This document shows positions 23,601 through 31,312 of a stretch of 33,230 bases of DNA, one piece after another (position 1 is the first letter of the stretch; the number at the start of each line of letters is the position of its first letter). Source of the DNA: Bacteroidota bacterium (GTDB lineage: Bacteria > Bacteroidota > Bacteroidia > Bacteroidales > DTGW01); NCBI GenBank assembly GCA_020049015.1, contig JAIFLP010000167.1, forward strand, positions 1 to 33,230, written 5' to 3'. The position numbers and the translations under genes were made by a program. The notes below the pieces were generated by a model. The model was not told the DNA's origin and ran no database searches. It saw nothing but the letters and a program-made list of their open reading frames with translations.

Positions 23601-25364
23601 GTATATTATCCAGGAAAATACTATGTTGATATTGTTGATGGATTAACTGCCTGTTCCACTTCTGATACCGTTATCATTAAATTGTTGTTCAATGATATTA
23701 AATTAGATAGTATCATTCAACCCATAACATCATGTAATCCTTTATCTTCAAATGATGTGAAACTGATGGTACGAAATGTTGGAAATGATAGAATTCTGGC
23801 TGGAGATATTATTAATTTTTACTATGAATTTGATGGCAATCCTTCTGTTTATAATGCTTTTCAGTTAACGAATGACATGCTTCCTCAGGATACTATTCTT
23901 TTTACATTTGAAGAAAAAGTAGACCTACCCGATGAAAGAATTTATAATATTAGTGCTTATGTTTCATTAGATGGAGATACTGCCTATGGCAATGATACCA
24001 TTCATAAGCAGGTTCAAATATTTCCTGCAGCCAACATCACCTTAGGTGCAGATACCATTTCTTTTGCAGGTTCTTTTTATACTATGGATGCGGGTGATGG
24101 TTATAAAACGTATAAATGGATAGATGTTCTGCAAAAAGATACCATTATAGGATCTAGATTTTATGATGCTAAAAATTATGGCTATCATAAAGTTATTGTA
24201 ACTGATAATAATGATTGTCCGGCTACCGATTCAGCTTTGTTAAAACTTATTATTTACGATTTAGGACCAAAAACCTTGTTAACTCCTGTATCATCCTGCG
24301 TTATTGGAAAAGATAAAAAGATAAGTTTTAGTTTTGCTAATTTAGGTACCGATACTATTGAAATAGGAGAAACAATAAATGTTGGTTATCAATTGGATGG
24401 TAATGCTTGGGTGGAATCGGTGGTTAGTCTCACTAAAAAATTCTTACCTAAGGATACTATTATTCAAACATTTACCCCAAATGAGAATTTTTCAGAACTG
24501 AGGGCTTACAATTTATCTTATTACGCCCATATTGATGACGATATTAGGCCATCTAATGATACCGTAGACGTAACTATAAATGCGTTTGGTTATCCGGTGG
24601 TTGATTTGTGTAAAGGCGCTTGTTTAACAGGGAATCTTTTAAGGGTAAATGCACTTGAGAAAGTTTTTGATGCCGGTGCTGGTGATAGGTATAAGTATAA
24701 ATGGAATGATAATTCAACCCAGCAAACACTTACTGCGGTTAAATCTGGAGCTTATTCGGTTACAGTTACGGATAGTCTTTCAAAATGTTCTGCAACAGCC
24801 AATGTTAATTTGTTGTTGGTTATTATTGATGGCGCTATCACCAATGTGAGCATGAAGAATTTAGATTGTTCTGCAAACTTGGAAACCATTGAAGTTGAAT
24901 TTACCAATAAGGGAACTACCAACTTGATTAAAGATAAGGACACTTTGATTTTTGGATACAATGCCAATCAATACCCTGCTGTAGAAGATATAGTAATTGT
25001 GCCCATACAATTAGGCCCCAACGGAAAACTCGTTCACAAATTTAATGGAATTGATCAAAGAATGCTGTTTGGAACAGAGAACGAAATTACTTATTATGTT
25101 AAACTTACTGGTGATATGCGATTGTCAAATAATGATACTCTATTTGTTGCCGATATATTTGAATCGCCCGAACCTTTTAATCTAGCCGAAGGATATAGTG
25201 AGAATAAGGATGTAATATCTGGAGCACCTATTTTGTTAGATGCTGGTGATGGTTTTCAATATTTATGGCAAGATAGCACAACCAACCGTACTATGTTGGT
25301 AGATGAGAGTGGTAAGTATTATGTGCGTAAAACCAGTCCAAATGGATGTTTCCGATCTCCCTAA
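20700..25364 (+). CDS. Very large secreted multidomain protein, truncated by frameshift before its T9SS domain
   Basis: A 1554-residue protein with a cleavable signal peptide (MRKLFIFCISLITVSLFGQN). The region at about 20-190 is a jelly-roll/MAM-like 'choice-of-anchor J' domain, with further copies beginning FFDDFELEKGW (about 340) and HSDNFEGKSFW (about 635). The stretch at about 195-330 resembles the N-terminal domain of BNR-repeat sialidases. The second half alternates CARDB-like beta-sandwich domains (HDIAVTEI, HDLGVTQI) with small PKD/SprB-like units of the pattern Y-x-W-x-D ... G-x-Y-x-V ... C. The likely role is surface adhesion or extracellular binding. It ends at TAA 25362-25364, inside what should be the last such unit; the continuation is in another frame at 25354-25632. 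Confidence 0.85.
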   Translation: MRKLFIFCISLITVSLFGQNVYLNEDFEVLIDGKPFGWTQEYVSGTVQWRYQNGGFSTSSDVTTRNPYPAKSGGRNALFQFQGFNRTTKLISPRLPLRYATKPVLKFYHAQDEWIAPNNDMLIVYYKTSAKGAWIKLQEYNTKTPDWVMREIDLSNTTLSDNYYIAFEGIANFGWGVCIDSVVIADTEIKQKELKGINVTMASTNPLAQGAVNMPVIKIELNVAGNDGSLKLNSLDVNYTGTFGAVKDNGMKLFQKNDTLFGVSNQLGVGQTIVNNSVSFNNLNFEIPSGNSTLWVTVDVRSQAPQGGIIDAEIPASALKTTNGNFPASNASPSGYRSILSTIFFDDFELEKGWSITGEFQIDTPKVFTLPDMLGYPNPSQSYSGGKNLGVDLTGLGSLPGFYEKNLADKAYKAVSPAFSCRYFKNTSLNFQEYLNMDASDSAYIEYSIDNGVSWKQMWKYPGLSTSISNTWKPISYDTKTFLDRQNSVRFRLSFGKTDDTWELSGWHIDDVFFTGDYIPHDIAVTEILGPFSDCSKSNSENVTVRIKNTGPNNVNSLVPLAYSFDKGKFYFTDTVNMNLAPDSSMIYTFSRKMDLTKPGFYYFVIKSSYALDSYLPNDTMSFTVFSIPSYTLPHSDNFEGKSFWKTGGTSSSWKLDIPQSQFINNPPSPVKAWKTFRSLENEDSYVESPCFDFTGVEKPVIEFNYNVHTDSLVNGASLFYSTDNGANYVQVPKHSYSYLWNWYHGNVQGLGSIPGFSGYQGKWITARQFLPESLSGKNGVKFRFRFFTTREDYGDGFAFDDFKVMDAPHDLGVTQIDLNDACVSGIDSLVSFTIKNFGIRSLSPLKDTIVAGIIVNGAPAVIDSFVLTNYVAPNASLNLKFKKPVYINSEGTYQVKLFTKNEDNSLFYSSLSNDTMSVTFSVYATPSSGLPDTIATRRPDTVILTPTFNPNFNYTWQDNSNSSEFYVYYPGKYYVDIVDGLTACSTSDTVIIKLLFNDIKLDSIIQPITSCNPLSSNDVKLMVRNVGNDRILAGDIINFYYEFDGNPSVYNAFQLTNDMLPQDTILFTFEEKVDLPDERIYNISAYVSLDGDTAYGNDTIHKQVQIFPAANITLGADTISFAGSFYTMDAGDGYKTYKWIDVLQKDTIIGSRFYDAKNYGYHKVIVTDNNDCPATDSALLKLIIYDLGPKTLLTPVSSCVIGKDKKISFSFANLGTDTIEIGETINVGYQLDGNAWVESVVSLTKKFLPKDTIIQTFTPNENFSELRAYNLSYYAHIDDDIRPSNDTVDVTINAFGYPVVDLCKGACLTGNLLRVNALEKVFDAGAGDRYKYKWNDNSTQQTLTAVKSGAYSVTVTDSLSKCSATANVNLLLVIIDGAITNVSMKNLDCSANLETIEVEFTNKGTTNLIKDKDTLIFGYNANQYPAVEDIVIVPIQLGPNGKLVHKFNGIDQRMLFGTENEITYYVKLTGDMRLSNNDTLFVADIFESPEPFNLAEGYSENKDVISGAPILLDAGDGFQYLWQDSTTNRTMLVDESGKYYVRKTSPNGCFRSP

Positions 25365-25632
25365 GAATCTGGCATTATCAGAGGGAAGCTTAAGTATCTA
25401 TCCTAATCCTGCGCAAGAGTATGTTGTTATAGAGTATAGCAATACTGCCAGAGAACAGTTAGTTTTACAATTATTCGGTATGGATGGAAAAGTTATGTTG
25501 AACAAAGTAATAGACAAAGATGCTTTGGAATATAGAGATGTTATTGATCTATCTGCATATAATAAAGGGGTTTATTATGTTAGGGTATACAATCAGCAGA
25601 TTATCAAAACAGGAAAATTATGGATTCAATAA
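25354..25632 (+). pseudogene. Detached T9SS C-terminal sorting domain (type A) of the preceding protein
   Basis: The +1 frame relative to the large gene reads on as SDLPKNLALSEG and then LSIYPNPAQEYVVIEY, a middle DGK-containing block and GVYYVRV ending in GKLWIQ. This is the standard type A T9SS sorting domain, about 75 residues, which directs export across the outer membrane and is cleaved during attachment. It has no start of its own: an open frame from ATG 25303 exists, but its first residues are just the large gene's sequence read out of frame. Removing one T from TTT at 25349-25351 joins the frames as NGC-SDLPKN, which restores the C-x-SD pattern of the earlier units. Either a frameshift mutation, a sequencing error or programmed frameshifting explains the split. 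Confidence 0.85.
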
Positions 25633-25648
25633 ATAAATAGTTTAAAAA

Positions 25649-25680
25649 TTTGCATAATCCAATGAAAGGTTTTAGTTTTG
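25649..25680 (+). promoter_or_regulatory. Bacteroidetes-type promoter of the aromatic amino acid operon
   Basis: TTTG (25649-25652), 20 bases, then TAGTTTTG (25673-25680), matching TTTG-N19-21-TAnnTTTG. Transcription should begin near 25686, just before the leader-peptide ATG at 25692. Confidence 0.7.
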
Positions 25681-25691
25681 CATAAAATTAA

Positions 25692-25769
25692 ATGAATGAA
25701 AATTGCACTTACATATTTTGGTTTTTATTTTTTCTTTTACTTTCTGCGAAAAAATCGGGGCTGAAATAG
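25692..25769 (+). CDS. Leader peptide of the aromatic amino acid operon, rich in Tyr/Phe/Trp codons
   Basis: A 25-codon frame ends in TAG at 25767-25769. Residues 6-17 read TYIFWFLFFLLL: Tyr7, Phe9, Trp10, Phe11, Phe13 and Phe14 are six aromatic residues in eight codons (25710-25733). The frame lies between a strong promoter and a Rho-independent terminator before pheA, as in the classical phe and trp leaders of enterobacteria. Its codons SGL (25755-25763) overlap the antiterminator arm. A ribosome held at the aromatic codons would leave that arm free; one that reaches the stop codon would cover it. Translation of the frame is inferred. Confidence 0.75.
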   Translation: MNENCTYIFWFLFFLLLSAKKSGLK

Positions 25770-25796
25770 TATTGCTTAAAATATGAGAGTCCCGAT
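25754..25796 (+). promoter_or_regulatory. Antiterminator hairpin of the aromatic operon leader
   Basis: ATCGGGGCT (25754-25762) pairs with AGTCCCGAT (25788-25796), nine pairs including one G-U. Its 3' arm is the 5' arm of the terminator, so the two cannot coexist. The 5' arm closely copies the terminator's 3' arm (TCGGGGCT against TCGGGACT), the hallmark of transcription attenuation. Confidence 0.7.
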
Positions 25797-25818
25797 ATAA
25801 AGTCGGGACTTTTTTTTT
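25788..25818 (+). terminator. Rho-independent terminator acting as attenuator before pheA
   Basis: AGTCCCGA (25788-25795) and TCGGGACT (25803-25810) form a perfect 8-bp stem with a 7-base loop, followed directly by eight T (25811-25818). It ends only 15 bases before the pheA start, downstream of the operon's own promoter, which marks it as a conditional terminator of this operon and not the end of the preceding gene. Confidence 0.85.
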
Positions 25819-25833
25819 AATAATAATCTCTAT

Positions 25834-26691
25834 ATGGACAAAAACGTAAAGAAAACAAAAAGAATTGCCATTCAAGGTGGCTATGGTGCTTTTCACGAAA
25901 TTGCAGCGAAGCAGTATTTTGAAAATGACGATATAGAAATTGTTCCAGCCGATACATTTAATGATCTGTTTATTTCACTTAAAATGAAAAAAGCTGATAT
26001 GGGTATTATGGCTATTGAGAATTCACTGGCAGGAAGTATTCTTCCTAATTACACATTATTGCAAGAATCTCCTATGAACATTGTAGGAGAAATATATTTG
26101 CGAATCAAACAAAATCTGGTTGCTTTGCCTGGTGAAACAATTGAGAATATTAAAGAAGTATATTCCCATCCAATGGCAATTCTGCAATGCAGGCATTTTT
26201 TCTCTCAGTATCCGCACATAAAATTAATTGATAGTATTGATACTGCATTAAGTGCTAAAGAAATTAGCGATAAAAATCTGAAAGGTATTGGTGCTATAGC
26301 ATCAACTTTAGCTGCGGATAAATACAAGCTAGATATCTTGTTTGAAGGTATTGAAACCAATAAAATGAATTATACCCGATTCTTAATTCTTTCTGATAAA
26401 GGAGGTGCTACCAACCGCTCCCTTGTTAGCAAATCATCTGTTACTTTTGCTTTGCAACATAAAACCGGAAGTTTATCTAAAATCCTTTCTATTTTTTCTT
26501 ATTATGATATTTCATTGACTAAAATTCAGTCAATGCCCATAATTGGAAAAGATTGGGAGTATCAATTCTATGCCGATCTTACCTTTGAAGATTATGTTTT
26601 TTATAGACAGGCATTAGATGCAGCGCGACCATTTACAATGGATATGCGGATTTTGGGTGAATACGAAAGAGGAAAAACAGTATTTGAATAG
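25834..26691 (+). CDS. pheA: Prephenate dehydratase
   Basis: A 285-residue enzyme that converts prephenate to phenylpyruvate, the step toward phenylalanine. The catalytic domain (about 8-190) has the family start IAIQGGYGAFHEIAA, the block MAIENSLAGSI, and the catalytic T181-R-F183 in NYTRFLILS. An ACT domain follows (about 205-280, GSLSKILSIFSYYDISLTKIQSMP), which normally binds phenylalanine for feedback inhibition; the ESRP motif of E. coli PheA is replaced here by a QSMP-type sequence. It has no chorismate mutase domain; that activity is in the next gene. It is the first structural gene after the attenuator. Confidence 0.95.
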   Translation: MDKNVKKTKRIAIQGGYGAFHEIAAKQYFENDDIEIVPADTFNDLFISLKMKKADMGIMAIENSLAGSILPNYTLLQESPMNIVGEIYLRIKQNLVALPGETIENIKEVYSHPMAILQCRHFFSQYPHIKLIDSIDTALSAKEISDKNLKGIGAIASTLAADKYKLDILFEGIETNKMNYTRFLILSDKGGATNRSLVSKSSVTFALQHKTGSLSKILSIFSYYDISLTKIQSMPIIGKDWEYQFYADLTFEDYVFYRQALDAARPFTMDMRILGEYERGKTVFE

Positions 26692-26706
26692 TAATTGTTA
26701 TAAGAT

Positions 26707-27789
26707 ATGGAAATTAAAATGGATTTGGAACCATTCTTCCCAGAAGATGTTCCTTTAAACCGACCGGTGGTAATATCCGGTCCTTGTAGTGCAGAATCGG
26801 AATCACAAATGCTCGAAACTGCAATGGCTTTATCAGATATAGGTGTGAAAATATTTCGTGCAGGTATTTGGAAACCACGAACCAGACCAAATAGTTTTGA
26901 GGGTTTTGGAACCGATGCTTTACCCTGGTTAAATACAGTGCGGGAAAAAACAGGAATGTATACTTCTACCGAAGTAGCTAATGTTAAACATGTATATGAC
27001 GCCTTAAAATTTGGGGTAGATATTCTATGGATAGGCGCTCGTACCAGTGCCAATCCCTTTGCTGTGCAAGAAATTGCAGATGCACTTAAGGGTGTTGACA
27101 TACCAGTAATGGTTAAAAATCCGGTGAACCCAGATCTTGAACTTTGGATTGGTGCTTTAGAACGTTTGTATCATGCGGGAATCCGTCGTTTGGCTGCCGG
27201 TCATAGAGGTTTTTCATCGTCCGAAAAATCTGAATACCGAAATAATCCTCAATGGCAATTACCAATTGAATTGAAACGCAGGATACCCAATATGCCTCTT
27301 ATTAATGACCCTAGTCATATTTGCGGTGCTAGAGAACGATTGCTAGAAGTTTCGCAAAAAGCGATGGATTTGAATTTCGATGGATTGATAATCGAGACGC
27401 ATCCCAATCCCGATAAAGCTATGAGCGATGCTAAGCAGCAAATTACACCTGCTCAATTACAAGAATTGCTTGCTAAACTTATCATTCGAAACCCTGAAGC
27501 TACTATCAATCAAAAGCCTTCTTTAGAAGAGTTAAGAGCTGAAATTGATAAATTAGACGATTCAATTCTTGAAATCTTTGAAAAAAGAATGAATATTATT
27601 GACAAAATTGGTCTTTATAAAAAGGAAAATAATATATCCATCTTGCAAAATAAACGATGGGATGAAATTCTGAACCGCCGAATAGATATGGGGCAGAAAA
27701 AAGGTCTTAGCGAGGTTTTTGTTTCTGATTTGTTCAAAGCCATACATCAGGAATCAATCAACCGTCAAACAAAAGTAATGAATGGTTAA
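26707..27789 (+). CDS. Bifunctional DAHP synthase / chorismate mutase (type II)
   Basis: A 360-residue fusion of the first shikimate-pathway step (phosphoenolpyruvate + erythrose 4-phosphate to DAHP) and the branch-point step (chorismate to prephenate). The DAHP synthase barrel covers about 10-265: VISGPCSAES, KPRTRPNSFEGFG, WIGARTSANPFAVQEIA, AAGHRGFSSSE, INDPSHICG. The helical chorismate mutase domain covers about 275-355: LEELRAEIDKLDDSILEIFEKRM and the LQNKRWDEILNRR block. Such fusions allow prephenate or chorismate binding to the mutase to inhibit the synthase. It follows pheA by 15 bases and precedes aroB by 2. Confidence 0.95.
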   Translation: MEIKMDLEPFFPEDVPLNRPVVISGPCSAESESQMLETAMALSDIGVKIFRAGIWKPRTRPNSFEGFGTDALPWLNTVREKTGMYTSTEVANVKHVYDALKFGVDILWIGARTSANPFAVQEIADALKGVDIPVMVKNPVNPDLELWIGALERLYHAGIRRLAAGHRGFSSSEKSEYRNNPQWQLPIELKRRIPNMPLINDPSHICGARERLLEVSQKAMDLNFDGLIIETHPNPDKAMSDAKQQITPAQLQELLAKLIIRNPEATINQKPSLEELRAEIDKLDDSILEIFEKRMNIIDKIGLYKKENNISILQNKRWDEILNRRIDMGQKKGLSEVFVSDLFKAIHQESINRQTKVMNG

Positions 27790-27791
27790 TT

Positions 27792-28823
27792 ATGGAAACA
27801 AAAGTTATTCAAACTGATCGCCAACAATCCCGCATTCTTCTGGGTGAAAAGATTTCGAATTTAAAAAATTACTTGCCTACCGATAAGAAAGTAGTTGTTA
27901 TTACAGACGATAATCTTTACAGACATTATCATGCGGCATTTGATCAGTTCCCAATTATCAGAATAGGACAGGGTGAAACCAATAAAAACATGGATACCAT
28001 GGCTTTTATTATGTCTCAATTGATTGAAATGGGGGTCGACCGATCTTGTTTTGTATTAGGTATAGGCGGTGGAATTGTTACTGATGTTGCAGGTTTTGCT
28101 GCTTCGATATTTATGCGTGGGGTTAAATTTGGCTTTGTTTCAACGTCTTTACTTTCAATGGTTGATGCCAGTGTGGGAGGTAAAAATGGTGTTAATTCAG
28201 GTGGGTTTAAAAATATGATTGGTGTTTTTAATCAGCCTGAGTTTGTTGTTTGCGATTATGAAATGTTGCATACACTCGAAAGGGATGAGTTTATTTCTGG
28301 TTTTGCTGAGATAATAAAACATGGTGCTATAAAGGATAAAGACTATTTTGAATATATTGAAAAGAATGCAGACAAAGCAATAGCAATTGATCCGGAAGTT
28401 ATTCACGAATTGGTTAAAAAGTCTGTATACATTAAAGCTTCTGTTGTTGAAGCTGATGAAAAAGAAAAAGGAGAAAGAAAAAAATTAAATTTCGGTCATA
28501 CTTTTGGTCATGCAATTGAAAAATTAACGGGCATACATCATGGCGAAGCTGTTGCTATTGGTATGATGATGGCTGTTAAAGCTTCGCAAAAATTCAATTT
28601 CATTAGCCATGATGAAGCTGAAAAAATTAAAAAGGTAATTGAATTGTATCACTTGCCTATTGGTATTGATATAAAAGCAAATGATCTATTTTCGGCTATG
28701 ACGAAAGATAAAAAACGCGATGGCGATAGCATTAGTTTAATTTTACTTAAAGGGATAGGGAGTGCAGTAATTCATAAAATGAGCTATAAAGAATTAGAAA
28801 CATTGACGTATGATTTGTGTTAG
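27792..28823 (+). CDS. aroB: 3-dehydroquinate synthase
   Basis: A 343-residue NAD- and divalent-metal-dependent enzyme that cyclises DAHP to 3-dehydroquinate, the second shikimate step. Family features: GQGETNKNMDTM, the dinucleotide-binding block GIGGGIVTDVAGFAASIFMRGV, the motif STSLLSMVDASVGGKNGVN, and the metal-binding residues in LNFGHTFGHAIE with HHGEAVAIGM. Length is typical. The gene starts 2 bases after the DAHP synthase fusion and its last 14 bases overlap aroD (28810-28823), so translation is probably coupled. Confidence 0.96.
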   Translation: METKVIQTDRQQSRILLGEKISNLKNYLPTDKKVVVITDDNLYRHYHAAFDQFPIIRIGQGETNKNMDTMAFIMSQLIEMGVDRSCFVLGIGGGIVTDVAGFAASIFMRGVKFGFVSTSLLSMVDASVGGKNGVNSGGFKNMIGVFNQPEFVVCDYEMLHTLERDEFISGFAEIIKHGAIKDKDYFEYIEKNADKAIAIDPEVIHELVKKSVYIKASVVEADEKEKGERKKLNFGHTFGHAIEKLTGIHHGEAVAIGMMMAVKASQKFNFISHDEAEKIKKVIELYHLPIGIDIKANDLFSAMTKDKKRDGDSISLILLKGIGSAVIHKMSYKELETLTYDLC

Positions 28824-29448
28824 TATTTCGGAAAGAAAAATGGAGCGCTGTATTGAATTGGCTCAGCAATTTGAAATAGCAGAGTTACGATTAGATCTAT
28901 CGCATCTTAAAAATCATGAGCTGGTAGCTGTGTTCTCTGCTTGTAAGAACCTTATTGCAACATACAGAACAACAGACCTTGCTTCAGTTAAGCAAAAAGA
29001 ATTATTGAAATTGGCAATTCAAAGTGGTGCCGCATATGTTGATATTGAAGTGGAAGCGCCATTCTCATATAAAGATGAAATGATTCAATTTGCAAGAAAG
29101 TATCAATGTAAAGTTATTATTTCATACCATAATTTTGAACAAACGCCTGCTGTTGATTTTATGATCAATATGATTGACGAGTCTTTTAGTTATGGAGCCG
29201 ACCTTGTGAAATTGGCCTGTAAAGTAAATGTAGTTGATGACAATGCCCGCATCATGTCATTATATGGTATGAAGAAAAATATTATTGCTTTTGGTATGGG
29301 CGATTTGGCTAAGATTTCGAGAATTGCAGCGCCATTACTTGGATCGCCATTTACATTTGCTTGTTTAAGCGAAAATGAGCGTACTGCCCCAGGGCAAATT
29401 ACAGCAAATAATATGCAGCAAATTTATAAAATGATTCAGGAATCTTAA
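28810..29448 (+). CDS. aroD: 3-dehydroquinate dehydratase, type I
   Basis: A 212-residue class I dehydroquinase, which forms a Schiff base with 3-dehydroquinate and removes water to give 3-dehydroshikimate. The catalytic histidine is in IISYHNFEQTP and the Schiff-base lysine in ADLVKLACKVN. The start block ICVSISERKMER and the RLDLS segment fit the family's first strands, and the end FACLSENERTAPGQI is the usual substrate-closing loop. The protein is slightly shorter than the E. coli enzyme (about 250) but appears complete. It overlaps aroB by 14 bases and lies 12 bases before aroC. Confidence 0.93.
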   Translation: MICVSISERKMERCIELAQQFEIAELRLDLSHLKNHELVAVFSACKNLIATYRTTDLASVKQKELLKLAIQSGAAYVDIEVEAPFSYKDEMIQFARKYQCKVIISYHNFEQTPAVDFMINMIDESFSYGADLVKLACKVNVVDDNARIMSLYGMKKNIIAFGMGDLAKISRIAAPLLGSPFTFACLSENERTAPGQITANNMQQIYKMIQES

Positions 29449-29460
29449 TTATATTTTATT

Positions 29461-30471
29461 ATGAACCAATTTGGAAAAGAATTCAGATTAAGTATTTTTG
29501 GTGAATCGCACGGAACCGGAGTGGGGATATCTATCGATGGTGTTCCTGCTGGATTGCCCCTAAATGAAGATGATTTCAAAAATGATATTCTTCGCAGAAA
29601 AAGTGGAGGTAAAGGTACTACACCCCGCATTGAAGGGGATGAACCCCGCATAATGAATGGCGTTTATAATGGGTTTACTACCGGAGCCCCACTGATGGTA
29701 TATTTTGATAACACAAATACTCGTTCACGTGATTATGCTTTTGTACATGATACACCACGACCAGGACATGCTGATTTTACCGCATTCAAGAAATATGGAG
29801 GATTTGAAGATTACCGTGGTGGGGGACATTTTTCTGGCAGACTTACATTAGGAATTGTTGCTGCGGGTGTAGTTGCAAAAAAAATGATAGGTGCTGTAAG
29901 TGTAAACGCAAAAATATTAGAATTGGGCGGTTCTGTTGAATTAGATAAAGTATTGGATGCAGCTATTGAAAAGGGCGATTCTATAGGAGGTATTATAGAA
30001 TGTACTGCAAGCAATATGCCGGTTGGAATTGGTGAACCGTTTTTTGATTCTCTCGAAGCACTTATTGCTCACATGGTTTTTTCAATTCCTGCCGTTAAGG
30101 GAATTGAGTTTGGATCTGGTTTTGCTGCTGCTAAAATGACCGGTAGTCAGCATAATGATAATTTTATTGATGTGAATGGGAAAACCGAAACCAATAATGC
30201 TGGTGGTATTAATGGCGGTATTTCTAACGGAAACGATTTGATTTTACGAGTTGCAGTGAAACCAACATCATCTATTCATGTAAAACAGCATACAATTAGT
30301 TTGAAAGAAGGAGTAAGAAAAGATTTGGAAGTAGAGGGCCGACATGATACCTGTATTGCCGTTAGGTTTCCTGTAGTTCTTGAAAGTGCTGTTGCTATTG
30401 TATTAGCTGATTTAATGCTTCAAGCACAATTAATACCCAGAATAAATAGCAAAGGTTACATTGGAAAATAA
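29461..30471 (+). CDS. aroC: Chorismate synthase
   Basis: A 336-residue FMN-dependent enzyme that converts EPSP (5-enolpyruvylshikimate 3-phosphate) to chorismate, the last common aromatic step. Visible signatures: FGESHGTGVG with the first catalytic His, RPGHADF with the second, YRGGGHFSGRLT (flavin/substrate loop), AGGINGGISNG and GRHDTCIAVRFPVVLESAVAIVLAD near the end. It is a little shorter than the roughly 355-360 residues of the E. coli type. The loop has SGRLT where E. coli AroC has ARET, a difference shared by the short forms of the family as I know them. It lies 12 bases after aroD; tyrA follows after 39 bases. Confidence 0.94.
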   Translation: MNQFGKEFRLSIFGESHGTGVGISIDGVPAGLPLNEDDFKNDILRRKSGGKGTTPRIEGDEPRIMNGVYNGFTTGAPLMVYFDNTNTRSRDYAFVHDTPRPGHADFTAFKKYGGFEDYRGGGHFSGRLTLGIVAAGVVAKKMIGAVSVNAKILELGGSVELDKVLDAAIEKGDSIGGIIECTASNMPVGIGEPFFDSLEALIAHMVFSIPAVKGIEFGSGFAAAKMTGSQHNDNFIDVNGKTETNNAGGINGGISNGNDLILRVAVKPTSSIHVKQHTISLKEGVRKDLEVEGRHDTCIAVRFPVVLESAVAIVLADLMLQAQLIPRINSKGYIGK

Positions 30472-30510
30472 TAATATTCCATGTGTCCATAAAAAATAAA
30501 ATATAAACAC

Positions 30511-31296
30511 ATGAAAATTGCAATCATTGGAGCGGGTAATATGGGTAAATGGCTTGTGGAAGAGCTTTGTCTTAATCACGAAGTAGCTGTTTTTGATGCT
30601 ACCCATTCCAGAATGAAATATTTATTCAATGCCCATCGCTTGATGAATATAAAAGACATTGAAAGTTTTAATCCCGATATGCTGATCAATGCAGTGAGTC
30701 TTCAATATACCTATCAAGCTTTTGAAGATGTGCTACCTTTTCTTAATAAAAGTTGCATTCTTGTTGATATAGCAAGTGTGAAAAATGGATTAAAAAAGTT
30801 TTACGAAGAGAAGAATTTTAGATTTATTTCTGTTCATCCTATGTTTGGTCCCACATTTGCAAATTTAAGAGATTTAAGTTCGCACAATGCTATTATTATT
30901 ACTGAATCAGATGAAGAGGGGAAAAAATTCTTCAGAGCGTTTTTTCATTCGTTGAAATTAAAAATTTATGAATATTCTTTTGAAGAGCATGATAGAACCA
31001 TTGGCTATTCTTTATCCCTTCCATTTATAACTACTTTACTTTTTGCATCTTGCATGAAGGAAATTGAAGCGCCAGGTACTACACTCAAAAAGCATATGGA
31101 TATAGCTAAGGGTTTATTCTCTGAAAACGATTATCTTATTTCTGAAATTCTATTCAACCCACATACACAAGAACATTTGGATAAATTGAAGTTTCAAATT
31201 GATTTGGTTTCTGATATGTTAAATAATCGCAAAACTACTGAATTGCACAATTTTTTTAATACATTGAGAGGGAATATAGCAGAGAAAAAGAGCTAA
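30511..31296 (+). CDS. tyrA: Prephenate dehydrogenase
   Basis: A 261-residue NAD(P)-dependent enzyme that oxidatively decarboxylates prephenate (or arogenate) toward tyrosine. A Rossmann fold starts at residue 3 with IGAGNMGKWLVEEL. The substrate block VHPMFGPTFANLRDLSSH contains the catalytic His region and is followed by IGYSLSLPFITTLLFAS in the dimerisation part. There is no ACT or chorismate mutase domain, so tyrosine feedback must act elsewhere or not at all. It is last in the aromatic operon, 39 bases after aroC; the next gene (tpiA) has its own promoter. Cofactor and substrate preference are not decided here. Confidence 0.9.
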   Translation: MKIAIIGAGNMGKWLVEELCLNHEVAVFDATHSRMKYLFNAHRLMNIKDIESFNPDMLINAVSLQYTYQAFEDVLPFLNKSCILVDIASVKNGLKKFYEEKNFRFISVHPMFGPTFANLRDLSSHNAIIITESDEEGKKFFRAFFHSLKLKIYEYSFEEHDRTIGYSLSLPFITTLLFASCMKEIEAPGTTLKKHMDIAKGLFSENDYLISEILFNPHTQEHLDKLKFQIDLVSDMLNNRKTTELHNFFNTLRGNIAEKKS

Positions 31297-31312
31297 ATTT
31301 TTGTTTTATTTC

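Noticed and set aside
25303-25632. Independent 109-residue gene carrying the T9SS domain
   Set aside because: Its first residues are only the large gene read out of frame, it has no signal peptide, and sorting domains are C-terminal parts of larger proteins.
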